55,601 nucleotides of DNA from Chryseobacterium koreense CCUG 49689 (GTDB lineage Bacteria > Bacteroidota > Bacteroidia > Flavobacteriales > Weeksellaceae). The DNA lies in NCBI RefSeq assembly GCF_001045435.1, contig NZ_LFNG01000014.1, positions 1 through 55,601 of the forward strand, in the 5' to 3' direction. Position numbers and translations under genes: made by a program. Below the pieces are notes generated by a model. That model saw nothing but the letters and a program-made list of their open reading frames with translations, made no database searches and had not been told where the DNA came from. This document shows positions 26,379 through 35,867 of this stretch, one piece after another. Position 1 is the stretch's first letter, and every line of letters begins with the position of its first letter.

Positions 26379-26386
26379 TAATTTTG
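26379..26386 (+). promoter_or_regulatory. -7 promoter element of the cysteine-dioxygenase-family gene
   Basis: TAATTTTG matches the consensus 20 bp before the ATG at 26406. The -33 region lacks TTTG, consistent with a promoter that needs an activator. Confidence 0.55.
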
Positions 26387-26405
26387 TATAACCAAATTAC
26401 ACAAC

Positions 26406-26987
26406 ATGAAGAATACGGCTGGATTACAGAGTTTAAGGCAGGTTTTGGATGATCTGGTCACCAAAAAACCCCTTAGTTTCGAGGAGATTTGTGATTTACT
26501 TTTCACCTACGACTATAACGATTTCAACAAAATATTTCCACTTTCGGTAACAGAAGTGGAACGCGGAACCTATCAGAGAATTCCGATTTACAGCGGCGAT
26601 GTGGTCGCATTCATCATGCTTTGGGGAATCGATAACTGTTCGGCCATCCATGATCACGGCAATTACGACGGAAGAATCAAAATCCTGAAAGGAAGTTTGA
26701 CGGAAGTCAGCTACCGAAAAAATTCAAATTTTATAGAATATGACGCGCGGACTTTTGCAAACCAAGGCGATATTTTCGCCGAGGAATTGGGCGGAATCCA
26801 TTCCATCATCAATAATTGCGAAGAAATTTCAGCGAGTTTGCACATTTACAGAACCAGCAAACTAGACCTGGAAGGCTGCAAAATATTTGACACCGAAAAC
26901 CGGAGAATCGCGATTCTTTCAAAAGAAGCAACATCGTGTTCATGGGATCTCCCTGAAAATTGCTACAAGGAAATCTTTTTCATTTAG
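26406..26987 (+). CDS. Cysteine dioxygenase family cupin protein
   Basis: This 193-residue cupin has the iron-binding H-x-H motif in SAIHDHGNYDG (about 83-93), and a third His in GGIHSIINN (about 130-138). The pattern and length fit the cysteine dioxygenase/thiol dioxygenase family, which oxidises cysteine or related thiols to sulfinates using O2. The exact substrate is not certain. It is cytoplasmic. It has its own promoter with two FNR-like boxes upstream and a terminator (27030-27057) downstream, so it is a single-gene unit whose expression probably responds to oxygen, nitric oxide or a similar cue. Confidence 0.82.
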   Translation: MKNTAGLQSLRQVLDDLVTKKPLSFEEICDLLFTYDYNDFNKIFPLSVTEVERGTYQRIPIYSGDVVAFIMLWGIDNCSAIHDHGNYDGRIKILKGSLTEVSYRKNSNFIEYDARTFANQGDIFAEELGGIHSIINNCEEISASLHIYRTSKLDLEGCKIFDTENRRIAILSKEATSCSWDLPENCYKEIFFI

Positions 26988-27029
26988 GATATAATTTCTT
27001 AATATATCAAATTAAATTTTTTCATTATT

Positions 27030-27057
27030 AACCACAACTTCGGTAGTGGTTTTTTTA
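27030..27057 (+). terminator. Terminator of the cysteine-dioxygenase-family gene
   Basis: AACCAC (27030-27035) pairs with GTGGTT (27046-27051) around a loop and is followed by T7. Confidence 0.8.
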
Positions 27058-27104
27058 TTTTAATTTCGGATCAACTTATCCGAATATCGATAAAATAAAT
27101 TCCG

Positions 27105-27112
27105 TAAATTTG
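27105..27112 (+). promoter_or_regulatory. -7 promoter element of mtaB
   Basis: TAAATTTG matches the consensus and ends 13 bp before the ATG at 27126; no TTTG is visible at -33. Confidence 0.55.
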
Positions 27113-27125
27113 CGGTCTCAAAATT

Positions 27126-28475
27126 ATGGAATATTCAACACACAAAACCGCTGCATTTCACACACTTGGCTGCAAATTAAATTTTGCGGAAACTTCCACC
27201 ATCGCCCGTCAACTGACCAATTCTGGCTACGAAAAGGTAAGCTTCGACGATAAGGCGGATGTCTATATCATCAATACCTGCTCGGTTACTGAAACTGCAG
27301 ATAAAGAATGTAGATTTCATGTGAAGCGCGCAATGAAGGCAAATCCCGATGGTTTGGTGATCATCATCGGTTGCTATGCACAACTGAAACCTGAAGAAAT
27401 TGCCAGAATGGAAGGCGTTGACATGGTTTTGGGCGCTACAGAAAAGTTCAATATTTTGAGTTATCTCGACGATTTGGAAAAATCTCATTCAAGCGGAATC
27501 GTTCATTCCTGCGAGATCGACGAGGCAGACTTCTTCATCGGAAGCTACTCCATTGGCGACCGAACCAGAGCATTTCTGAAAGTGCAGGATGGTTGCGATT
27601 ACAAATGCACCTACTGCACGATTCCTTTGGCAAGAGGGATTTCCCGTTCAGACACCATTGAAAACGTCATTAAAAACGCCAAAGAAATTGCTGAAAAAGG
27701 GATCAAGGAAATCGTTTTAACCGGCGTAAACATTGGCGATTACGGAAAAGGCGAATTCGGGAACAAAAAGCACGAACACACTTTCCTGGATCTGATCTCC
27801 GAACTCGACCAAGTGGAAGGAATTGAAAGAATCCGGATTTCTTCGATTGAACCGAACCTTTTGAAGGATGAAAGCATAGATTTGGTTTCAAAATCCAAAA
27901 GTTTCGTCCCTCATTTCCATATTCCGCTGCAAAGTGGAAGCGACGAGCTTTTGAAAAAAATGAAACGCCGCTATTTGACCAAACTTTACACAGACAGAAT
28001 CTCAAAAATCCGTGAAGTGATGCCGGATGCCTGCATCGGTGTGGATGTGATCGTGGGATTCCCCGGTGAAACTGAGGAGGAATTCCTTAAAACTTATCAC
28101 TTCCTCAACGAACTTCCGATTTCCTACCTGCACGTCTTCACCTATTCTGAAAGAGAAAATACCGAAGCCGCCGAAATGGACGGAATCGTCCCGATTGCCG
28201 ACCGCAAGAAACGAAACAAAATGCTGCGAATCCTTTCCGAAAAAAAGAAAGTGGCTTTCTACCAAACCCAGCTCGGAAAAACGCTGCCGGTACTTTGGGA
28301 ACATGACAACAAAGACGGATTGATGCATGGTTTCACCGAAAATTATGTGCGCGTTCAAAAACCTTTTGACGAAAACTCAGTAAATCAAATCGAATTTGTA
28401 AAACTAGACAAAATTGAAAACGATGGAACGGTTTCTGTGATTCCTGCTTTCGAGGAGTTTTTGGCTAAAGTGTAG
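27126..28475 (+). CDS. mtaB: tRNA (t6A37) methylthiotransferase MtaB
   Basis: This 449-residue radical-SAM enzyme converts t6A at position 37 of tRNAs to ms2t6A. The N-terminal methylthiotransferase domain shows its three cysteines in HTLGCKLN, NTCSVTE and GCYAQ. The radical-SAM cluster motif is CDYKCTYC (about 157-164), and LTGVNIGDYG and GVDVIVGFPGE follow. A C-terminal TRAM-like region completes it. The first cysteine context (LGCKLN) marks MtaB rather than MiaB. It is cytoplasmic and transcribed from its own promoter. Confidence 0.95.
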   Translation: MEYSTHKTAAFHTLGCKLNFAETSTIARQLTNSGYEKVSFDDKADVYIINTCSVTETADKECRFHVKRAMKANPDGLVIIIGCYAQLKPEEIARMEGVDMVLGATEKFNILSYLDDLEKSHSSGIVHSCEIDEADFFIGSYSIGDRTRAFLKVQDGCDYKCTYCTIPLARGISRSDTIENVIKNAKEIAEKGIKEIVLTGVNIGDYGKGEFGNKKHEHTFLDLISELDQVEGIERIRISSIEPNLLKDESIDLVSKSKSFVPHFHIPLQSGSDELLKKMKRRYLTKLYTDRISKIREVMPDACIGVDVIVGFPGETEEEFLKTYHFLNELPISYLHVFTYSERENTEAAEMDGIVPIADRKKRNKMLRILSEKKKVAFYQTQLGKTLPVLWEHDNKDGLMHGFTENYVRVQKPFDENSVNQIEFVKLDKIENDGTVSVIPAFEEFLAKV

Positions 28476-28513
28476 CGGTATCCAATATTTCAGATTGGTT
28501 TTCCACGGCTCTT

Positions 28514-29869
28514 TTACATGGTCATCCCAATATCAATCCCCTTGATTTTCCGGTAAAGGTCGGTCGCAAAATTGTCCGTCATTCCCGAAACAAAATCGAT
28601 GATGCCGAGTACTTTCTGGTAATCGGTTCCGTCTTCATAGAGAAATTGATTCGGCAGCAGTTTCAGCGCCATTTTGTCGTAGGATTTACGCTCGGTCTTT
28701 GCCTTCAAAACTGAAGGAATAAAATGGTCCAAAAGTTCATACATTACGTTGTATCCGGCGTTTTCGATTTCTACTACCGCTTTGTGTCCATAAATTTTTT
28801 CAATGGAAAAGGATTCAATTTCCTGCAGGGATTTGTTTTCGGATTTATAGATATCCAGCAATGCCTGATCCAACGTCCCATTCAAAATCTGGTCGAAATT
28901 TTGTCGGTAGATTTCCAAAGAATTGTTGATCAAAGCATTGATGACTTTCGCCCTTAAATAGGAAATCCGCTCATTTGCATTGGTGAGAATCGCCAGTTTA
29001 TCTTCCACCCTCTTCGTGTTTTGGTTTTCGGATTTGATGAGTTCAAAAAACAGGTTCTCGCAATCAGACGTGGAAACAATTCCCAAGCGGTGAGCATCTT
29101 CCATATCGATGATGTTGTAGCAAATATCGTCGGCCGCTTCCACGAGCCACACAAACGGATGCCTTTTGAAAATCACCGGTTCTGAACTTTCGCGGATCAG
29201 ATTCACCGATTGGGCCACCTGCAAAAAAGTCTCCTTTTCATTCTGAAAAAACCCGAATTTCTTTCTATGGATCGTTCCCTTTTGCTTTGCCAACGCTTCG
29301 CACGGATATTTCGCGATACCCGCCAAAGTGGAAAAAGTGAGTTGGGTTCCACCTTCATCTTTACCATTTTGCCGGTTGGTCAAAACCCGGATTGCATTGG
29401 CGTTTCCTTCAAAATTTACCAGATCCGCCCATTCTTTCTCGGAAAATTTCGGTTTTAAGTCTTTCTCATTTTTGTCGAAATAGCTTGCAATGGCATCCTC
29501 GCCGGAATGTCCGAATGCGGGATTCCCTACATCGTGGCAAAGACAAGCAGCCGCAATGACATTGTGGAGATTGTGCTGATAAAAATTCTTGGAATCATCA
29601 TTCAAATCTTTCTCAAAATCTTTAACGATAAATTCACCGATTGCACTTCCCAAACTTCGGCCAACAGAGGAAACCTCCAAAGAATGGGTAAGTCGGTTAT
29701 GCACGAAAACGCTTCCCGGAAGCGGAAAAACCTGGGTTTTGTTTTGTAATCTTCTGAAGGCAGACGAAAAAATGATCCGGTCGAAATCCCTTTGAAAATC
29801 CGTTCTGGAAACAATGTTTTGGGGATGGTTTCCGGTGCGTTGGTTGGTGAAAATGCTGTTTAAAATCAT
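28514..29869 (-). CDS. dgt: Deoxyguanosinetriphosphate triphosphohydrolase (dGTPase)
   Basis: This 451-residue HD-domain protein hydrolyses dGTP (or dNTPs) to the nucleoside and triphosphate. It shows SAFRRLQNKTQVFPL near the N-terminus, NRLTHSLEV with the first metal His, CLCHDVGNPAFGHSGE with the HD pair, and WLVEAADDICYNIIDMEDA. Length is normal. It is cytoplasmic. It is convergent with mtaB (38 nt between stops) and divergent from the lipoprotein gene at 29921. Confidence 0.93.
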   Translation of the reverse strand: MILNSIFTNQRTGNHPQNIVSRTDFQRDFDRIIFSSAFRRLQNKTQVFPLPGSVFVHNRLTHSLEVSSVGRSLGSAIGEFIVKDFEKDLNDDSKNFYQHNLHNVIAAACLCHDVGNPAFGHSGEDAIASYFDKNEKDLKPKFSEKEWADLVNFEGNANAIRVLTNRQNGKDEGGTQLTFSTLAGIAKYPCEALAKQKGTIHRKKFGFFQNEKETFLQVAQSVNLIRESSEPVIFKRHPFVWLVEAADDICYNIIDMEDAHRLGIVSTSDCENLFFELIKSENQNTKRVEDKLAILTNANERISYLRAKVINALINNSLEIYRQNFDQILNGTLDQALLDIYKSENKSLQEIESFSIEKIYGHKAVVEIENAGYNVMYELLDHFIPSVLKAKTERKSYDKMALKLLPNQFLYEDGTDYQKVLGIIDFVSGMTDNFATDLYRKIKGIDIGMTM

Positions 29870-29920
29870 AATGAGTTATCAAAAATAAGTCTTAATTTTA
29901 AGAAAATAAAAAAACTCGGA

Positions 29921-31015
29921 ATGAAATCGCATCTTTGGCTTTTACTCCCGCTCTTTTTTTCTTGCAGTAAAAAAGAAAATACCGCTGCCCAAAAGCAAAC
30001 CACGGCGCAGAATTGCTTCATCCTAAAGCAGGGAATTAATGTTGAAAGTGAGAAAAAAGCAGCCGTAATCCCAACCAATGAAGATATTCTGAAAAAACTG
30101 CCAACACATATTCAAAGGAACAAACTCCCTGATTTTAAACTTTTTTTCTATGAGCGGAAAAACACTGAAATCCTGGTTGAAAATGAAAAGAAATATTTTG
30201 AATCCAAATCCTATAAAACCAAGTTTTCAGCATGGATAAAAGCGTTACCGGAATTCAGATACCTTTCTGTCAACGAGAATTTTGCTTTAGCTAAGAACAA
30301 ATACGGACTTTGGATTGTGGAAAATCAGGGAATAGATTTCAAGCCGTATTTCCTGGGTTTTACCCCTAACTTTTTCCTTCAGGATTTCTATGGAAAAGAC
30401 CAGAAATTTTTGATGGGGCAACAAGTGGTTTTCAACGGCACTTTGGTCAATGAGCAACGGCTTTCGGAAGTCCCGATGCTGCCAAAATACGAAGTGATTG
30501 AAGACGGACTGCAATTCTCCATCCATCTCGAGGACTTGCGAAAAGACAGTGACCATGATGGTTTCAACGATTTGTTTGAAAACTTCATCGGACTGAATCC
30601 AAATTCTGCAGATACCGATGGAGACGGAATTAATGATTTTCAGGACAGCAATCCGAAATACAGATCTGCCACATCGAAATTCACCAAAATGTATGAAGCA
30701 ATTGCAGATGAACCCTCAGAAAAATACAATTATTCCTTTACGGAAATTTTGACCAACTGCGAATATTTCCACAGCATCGATCCGAAAAACCGGAAAATCC
30801 TGCTCTACACCACTAATGAGCGGTATCCGCTAATGGAGGATTTACTGGATCATTTTTTCCCGAGGAAATACAGCAAGATGCAGACTTACAAAGATTATCC
30901 GGATGCCTATTTCACAGATTATGCCGATGCGACCGGAAACGGAACGATTTCTGCGGAATACATCGGTGGGAAATGGAAAATCTACAAGAAATCCACGGTG
31001 ACTTTTGGGATGTAA
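29921..31015 (+). CDS. Lipoprotein with thrombospondin-type-3-like calcium-binding repeats
   Basis: This 364-residue protein has a lipoprotein signal ending at C15 (LPLFFSC). Residues about 209-217 (DSDHDGFND) and 231-239 (DTDGDGIND) are Asp-rich TSP type 3-like calcium-binding loops. The rest has no family I recognise: an N-terminal region with many Lys and Tyr, and a C-terminal domain of about 110 residues after the repeats. It is expected in the outer membrane or periplasm. It stands alone, with a possible terminator about 200 nt downstream (31214-31253). Confidence 0.8.
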   Translation: MKSHLWLLLPLFFSCSKKENTAAQKQTTAQNCFILKQGINVESEKKAAVIPTNEDILKKLPTHIQRNKLPDFKLFFYERKNTEILVENEKKYFESKSYKTKFSAWIKALPEFRYLSVNENFALAKNKYGLWIVENQGIDFKPYFLGFTPNFFLQDFYGKDQKFLMGQQVVFNGTLVNEQRLSEVPMLPKYEVIEDGLQFSIHLEDLRKDSDHDGFNDLFENFIGLNPNSADTDGDGINDFQDSNPKYRSATSKFTKMYEAIADEPSEKYNYSFTEILTNCEYFHSIDPKNRKILLYTTNERYPLMEDLLDHFFPRKYSKMQTYKDYPDAYFTDYADATGNGTISAEYIGGKWKIYKKSTVTFGM

Positions 31016-31213
31016 GTTGGAATTATCTTTTGGGTATTTTCTGTAGAATCAGGAAAACTTCGTCTTAGTCGTTATCCTTTCAAGCAGAAAACTTCTTTCT
31101 AATTCTAACGATATCAATCGTGAAGATTTGGTCTAAAGCAATCTTTTGCCATTTTTCCTATCAGCACGCAGTTTACTTGGAAAAGGTAATTTTTTAAGGT
31201 TCTACTAAACAAT

Positions 31214-31253
31214 GAAATTCCCAACCTTTCGATTGGGAATTTCAAATTTTTTT
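31214..31253 (+). terminator. Strong hairpin terminator about 200 nt after the lipoprotein gene
   Basis: An 11-bp perfect stem (GAAATTCCCAA at 31214-31224 with 31233-31243) is followed 3 nt later by T7 on the plus strand. The minus-strand tail is weak (TTTCATTGTTT), but it lies just past the small lipoprotein gene and may serve both sides. Confidence 0.7.
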
Positions 31254-31261
31254 GCATGTTT

Positions 31262-31615
31262 CTATTTACTTCCTCCAACTGGTTCGTTTTTAGCGTAAGC
31301 CGGAATAATAATTGCCACTGCAACCGCTACAACACCGATTAAAACAGTTTTACCAAAACTAAATTTTGCAATTTTATCGATATCATTTTTAGAAATGACA
31401 AGGTCATTAGTTCCGACTCTTCCTTGAATCTCATTGTCATTTTCACTTACAAACTCGAACTGCCTTACTTTTTCTCCATCCTTCTTAGTGATGATATATT
31501 CTGTGAACGTTTTTAAACCAGAATAATTATAGTTATTTTTCGGACCCACTTTATTTGTTACACATGATGACAATAACAAGAAGCTCAAGAAAGCTGAAAA
31601 TATTTTTAATCTCAT
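31262..31615 (-). CDS. Small lipoprotein, unknown family
   Basis: This 117-residue protein has a lipobox ending at C18 (LLLSSC) and a hydrophilic middle region. Near the C-terminus a hydrophobic stretch, TVLIGVVAVAVAIIIPAYA, looks like a membrane helix. I do not recognise the family. It lies downstream of gcvP on the same strand after about 90 nt and may be part of a separate unit. Confidence 0.75.
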   Translation of the reverse strand: MRLKIFSAFLSFLLLSSCVTNKVGPKNNYNYSGLKTFTEYIITKKDGEKVRQFEFVSENDNEIQGRVGTNDLVISKNDIDKIAKFSFGKTVLIGVVAVAVAIIIPAYAKNEPVGGSK

Positions 31616-31704
31616 TTCAAAAAACTAACAATAAAAAATTTTAAAATTCACTGCGAAGCAAATCCACCCGAAGAAAAGATTCACTCCGCAGGAAATTCAC
31701 TTGC

Positions 31705-34563
31705 TTACATATACTCCTCAATCGGCGCACAAGTACAGATCAAGTTTCTATCACCATACGCTTCGTCCACTCTGGCAACAGTTGCAAAGAATTTGTGGTC
31801 TCTCACCCAGTCCAAAGGATATGCTGCTTTTTCGCGGCTGTAAGGTTTGTCCCAGGAATCGGAAATCACCAGTTGTTCGGTATGCGGGGCATTTTTCAAA
31901 ACATTATTTTCTGCATCCGCGGTTCCGTCTGCGATTTCCTCGATCTCTTTTTTGATGGAGATCAATGCTTCGGCGAAACGGTCGAGCTCTGCCTTACTTT
32001 CAGATTCTGTAGGTTCGATCATCAATGTTCCGGCAACCGGGAAACTCACTGTTGGAGCATGGAAACCGTAATCCATCAATCGTTTCGCCACATCTGCCAC
32101 TTCAATTCCCAGTGGTTTGAACTGTCGGAAATCCACGATACATTCATGGGCAACCCGCCCTTTTGCATTGGCATAAAGGATTGGGAAATGCTCCGCCAGG
32201 ATTTCTTTTAGATAATTGGCATTCAAGATGGCGTGTTCTGTTGCTTTTTTCAAACCATCGGCACCCAGCATTTTGATGTAGGCATAAGAAATATTCAAGA
32301 CCAAAGATGATCCGAAAGGAGCTGCGGAAATTGCTTCAATAGCTTCTTTTGAGCCAATTTTGATATTGGGATTGGAAGGCAGGAATTTCACCAAATGTTC
32401 CGCCACGCAGATGGGTCCAACTCCAGGACCGCCTCCACCGTGTGGAATCGCGAAAGTCTTGTGCAAATTAAGGTGACAAACATCTGCACCGATATTTCCG
32501 GGCGAGGTGAAACCCACCTGCGCATTCATATTTGCACCGTCCATATAGACTTGTCCGCCGTGTTGGTGGATGAGTTTGGTGATTTCAATGATATTGTCAT
32601 CAAAAAATCCATAAGTTGACGGATAGGTGATCATGGCAGCTGAAAGGTTTTCGCTGTGTTGTTCAGCTTTTGCCTTTAAATCTTCAAAATCGATTTCTCC
32701 GTTTTCAAGGTTTTTCACTACCACCACTTTCATTCCTGCAATCACTGCGGATGCTGGATTTGTGCCATGTGCAGATTGCGGAATCAGAACGATATTCCGG
32801 TGTGATTCACCGCGTGATTTGTGGTATTCCCTGATCACCATCAAACCGGCGTATTCTCCTTGCGCTCCGGAGTTCGGCTGCAAAGAAGTCCCTGCAAATC
32901 CGGTGATTTCTGCCAAATCTTTTTCCAGTTCCTGGATTAGACTTTGGTAACCACCTGCCTGTTCGATTGGAACAAATGGGTGCACACTTCCCCACTCCGG
33001 CCAAGAAAGCGGCAACATTTCGGTAGCGGCGTTTAATTTCATGGTACACGATCCCAGGGAAATCATGGAATGGGTCAAAGACAAATCTTTTCTTTCCAAA
33101 CGTTTGATGTAGCGCATCAATTCGGTTTCGGTGTGGTATTTATTGAAAACCTCGTCGGTCAGGATTTCATCTGTTCTTAGAAATTCTTTTGGGATTTCAA
33201 CTTCTTCTTTAAATATCAATTTGAAACTTTGCTTGTCTTTCACATTCGCAAATGCATCAAACAATGTTTGAAGTTTCTCTTTGGTAGTAGCTTCATTGAC
33301 GGAAATGCTCACCACGCCTTCCGTGAAATAATTCAGGTTGATTTTGTAATCGCGCATCATCCGCATCAGGATGTTTTTTTCCTCCTCTTGCATCCTGATT
33401 TTCACGGTGTCAAAAATCGGCTCCTCCACGGTATCAAAACCAAGCACCTTCAAACCGTCTCGCAACGCGTTTGCCTTGAAATGAATTTGGTTGGCGATAA
33501 ATTCCAATCCTTTCGGACCATGATAAACCGCGTACATTCCTGCCATCACCGCCAAAAGAACCTGTGCGGTGCAGATATTTGAAGTAGCTTTTTCTCTTTT
33601 GATATGCTGCTCCCTGGTTTGCAGCGCCATTCTTAATGCCCGTTTTCCGTAAGCATCCTGCGAAACGCCGATGATTCTTCCGGGAATATCGCGTTTGTAT
33701 TCTTCCTTGCAGGCAAAAAATGCAGCGTGAGGACCTCCATAACCCATCGGAATACCGAATCTCTGGGTAGTTCCCACCGCGCAGTCAGCTCCCATTTCTG
33801 CAGGAGATTTCAATTTCACCAAAGCCATCGGATCACAGGCAACAGCAACCTGAAGGTCTAATTCCTTATAATATTTAATGTGGTCTGTATAATCTATAAT
33901 AATTCCGTTTTTTCCCGGATATTGAAGCAAGACCCCAAAATAGGACTCATCGAACTGATGGTTTTTGTGGTCTCCGACGATGATGTCGATTCCCAAACCT
34001 TCCGCTTTTGTCTTCAAAACGGCAATGGTTTGAGGTAAAACCAAATCAGAAACAAAGAACTTGATGGCTCCATTTTTCTTTTGGTCTTTGGTTCGGCTCT
34101 CAAAAAACATGTGCATTGCTTCTGCTGCAGCCGTGGATTCGTCTAAAAGGGAAGCGTTCGCCAATGGCAGTCCCGTCAAATTGACGATCACCGTCTGGAA
34201 ATTCAGCAGCGCCTCTAATCTTCCCTGAGCTATTTCCGCCTGATATGGCGTGTATGCAGTGTACCAGGAGGGATTCTCCAGAATATTTCGCTGGATTGCG
34301 CTGGGCAAGATCGTGTTGTGGAATCCAAATCCGATATAGTTGTCAAATGGCAGGTTTTTTTGCGCAAGATCTTTAGAGTGCATCAACATTTCATGCTCCG
34401 AAAGTGCCTCAGAAATGTTTAATTCTTTCTTTAAACGGATAGAATCCGGAATGGTTTGAGCGATCAGCTCATCGATTCCCGAAACGCCTACTTTCTTTAA
34501 CATGGCCTGTTTATCGGCATCGTTCATGGAAATGTGGCGGTTTACAAACTTAGTGGTGTCCAT
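31705..34563 (-). CDS. gcvP: Glycine dehydrogenase (decarboxylating), P protein of the glycine cleavage system
   Basis: This 952-residue PLP enzyme decarboxylates glycine and passes the aminomethyl group to the H protein. The single long chain contains both halves found as GcvPA and GcvPB elsewhere. The N-terminal half has GFGFHNTILPSAIQRN-like sequence, and the C-terminal half has the PLP lysine motif HLNLHKTF and a following GGGGPG. It is cytoplasmic. gcvT and gcvH are not in the window, so the system is split across the chromosome. It is divergent from fbp across 214 bp. Confidence 0.97.
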   Translation of the reverse strand: MDTTKFVNRHISMNDADKQAMLKKVGVSGIDELIAQTIPDSIRLKKELNISEALSEHEMLMHSKDLAQKNLPFDNYIGFGFHNTILPSAIQRNILENPSWYTAYTPYQAEIAQGRLEALLNFQTVIVNLTGLPLANASLLDESTAAAEAMHMFFESRTKDQKKNGAIKFFVSDLVLPQTIAVLKTKAEGLGIDIIVGDHKNHQFDESYFGVLLQYPGKNGIIIDYTDHIKYYKELDLQVAVACDPMALVKLKSPAEMGADCAVGTTQRFGIPMGYGGPHAAFFACKEEYKRDIPGRIIGVSQDAYGKRALRMALQTREQHIKREKATSNICTAQVLLAVMAGMYAVYHGPKGLEFIANQIHFKANALRDGLKVLGFDTVEEPIFDTVKIRMQEEEKNILMRMMRDYKINLNYFTEGVVSISVNEATTKEKLQTLFDAFANVKDKQSFKLIFKEEVEIPKEFLRTDEILTDEVFNKYHTETELMRYIKRLERKDLSLTHSMISLGSCTMKLNAATEMLPLSWPEWGSVHPFVPIEQAGGYQSLIQELEKDLAEITGFAGTSLQPNSGAQGEYAGLMVIREYHKSRGESHRNIVLIPQSAHGTNPASAVIAGMKVVVVKNLENGEIDFEDLKAKAEQHSENLSAAMITYPSTYGFFDDNIIEITKLIHQHGGQVYMDGANMNAQVGFTSPGNIGADVCHLNLHKTFAIPHGGGGPGVGPICVAEHLVKFLPSNPNIKIGSKEAIEAISAAPFGSSLVLNISYAYIKMLGADGLKKATEHAILNANYLKEILAEHFPILYANAKGRVAHECIVDFRQFKPLGIEVADVAKRLMDYGFHAPTVSFPVAGTLMIEPTESESKAELDRFAEALISIKKEIEEIADGTADAENNVLKNAPHTEQLVISDSWDKPYSREKAAYPLDWVRDHKFFATVARVDEAYGDRNLICTCAPIEEYM

Positions 34564-34751
34564 ATAATTTTAGTAGATTTATTTTGAAAATAAGGTTCGT
34601 AAAATTACAAATTTTAAAGGAAAGTGCCAATTGATTTGAAAAGCCAAACAATGATATAAATCTTATTTCCATCATTTCCAAAAGTGGAGATTTAAAGGCG
34701 GAAAATAATCATGAATCTTGGAATTGATGCGAAAAAATCCAAAGTTTTTTC

Positions 34752-34759
34752 CGAAATTT
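34752..34759 (+). promoter_or_regulatory. Weak -7-like element of fbp
   Basis: GAAATTTG (one mismatch to TAnnTTTG) lies 18 bp before the ATG at 34778. The same variant precedes the DUF47-pit operon. Confidence 0.3.
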
Positions 34760-34777
34760 GTACGAAATCAAAAAAAC

Positions 34778-35800
34778 ATGGAATTGACAGATAATTTTCG
34801 AACGCTGGGTGAATTTATTATTGACAAACAGGAGGATTTTCAATATTCCACCGGTGAACTTTCAAGATTATTAAGCGCAATCCGACTTGCCTCAAAAGTG
34901 GTGAACCGCGAAGTGAACAAAGCGGGGATCGCAAATATCATCGGGAAGGTGGGAAACCAAAACATTCAAGGCGAAGAACAGCAAAAACTGGATGTGATGG
35001 CCAATGAAATCTTCATAGAAGCGTTGTCTCAGCGAGAAGTCGTTTGCGGAATCGCATCCGAAGAAAGCGACCATTTTATTGAAATCAAATGCGGCACAAA
35101 CGCCCATCTCAGCAAATATGTAGTGTTGATCGATCCTTTGGACGGTTCGTCAAACATTGATGTGAATGTTTCTGTGGGAACTATTTTTTCCATATACCGC
35201 CGAGTGACCGAACCCGGAACACCTGTAACTCTGGCAGATTTCCTACAAAAAGGCGTCAATCAAATCGCCGCAGGATACGTGGTTTACGGATCTTCAACGA
35301 TGATTGTCTATACCACCGGAAATGGGGTAAATGGTTTCACACTCGATCCAAGTTTAGGAACCTTTTATCTTTCTCATCCCGATATGACTTTCTCTAAAAA
35401 AGGAAAGATTTATTCCATCAACGAGGGAAATTATTTCAAGTTTCCGCAAGGGGTTAAAGATTATATTAAATATTGTCAAAAAGAGGAAGACGACCGTCCA
35501 TACACCTCTAGATATATCGGAAGTTTGGTTTCAGATTTTCACAGAAATATGATTAAGGGTGGAATCTATATTTATCCATCCACATCCCAGTCGCCAAACG
35601 GAAAATTGAGACTTTTGTATGAATGCAATCCCATGGCGTTCTTGGCCGAACAAGCAGGTGGAAAATGTACTGATGGGTTCAACAGAATTCTGGAAATTCA
35701 GCCGACCGAGCTGCACCAAAGAGTTCCCTTCTTTTGCGGAAGTTTCGAAATGGTGGAAAAGGCAGAAGAATTCATGCGGAATGCTGCCGAACAAGAATAA
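34778..35800 (+). CDS. fbp: Class 1 fructose-1,6-bisphosphatase
   Basis: This 340-residue gluconeogenic enzyme hydrolyses fructose 1,6-bisphosphate. The metal-binding core [14 protein letters not shown] is clear, GEEQQKLDV and GIASEE lie before it, and [21 protein letters not shown] comes later. I take the ATG at 34778 ([13 protein letters not shown]). A longer frame begins at 34718, but its extra residues are not typical of FBPase and lie upstream of the likely promoter. It is cytoplasmic, and a hairpin follows the gene. Confidence 0.95.
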   Translation: MELTDNFRTLGEFIIDKQEDFQYSTGELSRLLSAIRLASKVVNREVNKAGIANIIGKVGNQNIQGEEQQKLDVMANEIFIEALSQREVVCGIASEESDHFIEIKCGTNAHLSKYVVLIDPLDGSSNIDVNVSVGTIFSIYRRVTEPGTPVTLADFLQKGVNQIAAGYVVYGSSTMIVYTTGNGVNGFTLDPSLGTFYLSHPDMTFSKKGKIYSINEGNYFKFPQGVKDYIKYCQKEEDDRPYTSRYIGSLVSDFHRNMIKGGIYIYPSTSQSPNGKLRLLYECNPMAFLAEQAGGKCTDGFNRILEIQPTELHQRVPFFCGSFEMVEKAEEFMRNAAEQE

Positions 35801-35822
35801 CAACCTAAATAAGCAACTTGGT

Positions 35823-35846
35823 AAAGGCGCGATTTTTCGCGTCTTT
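35823..35846 (+). terminator. Hairpin terminator between fbp and menC
   Basis: AAAGGCGCGA (35823-35832) pairs with TCGCGTCTTT (35837-35846), with one G-T pair, around loop TTTT. The T tail is short, so read-through into menC is possible. Confidence 0.65.
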
Positions 35847-35867
35847 GCTGTTTAAAAAACCTTTAAA

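Noticed and set aside
34630..34670. ATGATATAAATCTT as a third FNR-like box near fbp
   Set aside because: Only part of the dyad is kept and it lies far from the fbp promoter; treated as chance.
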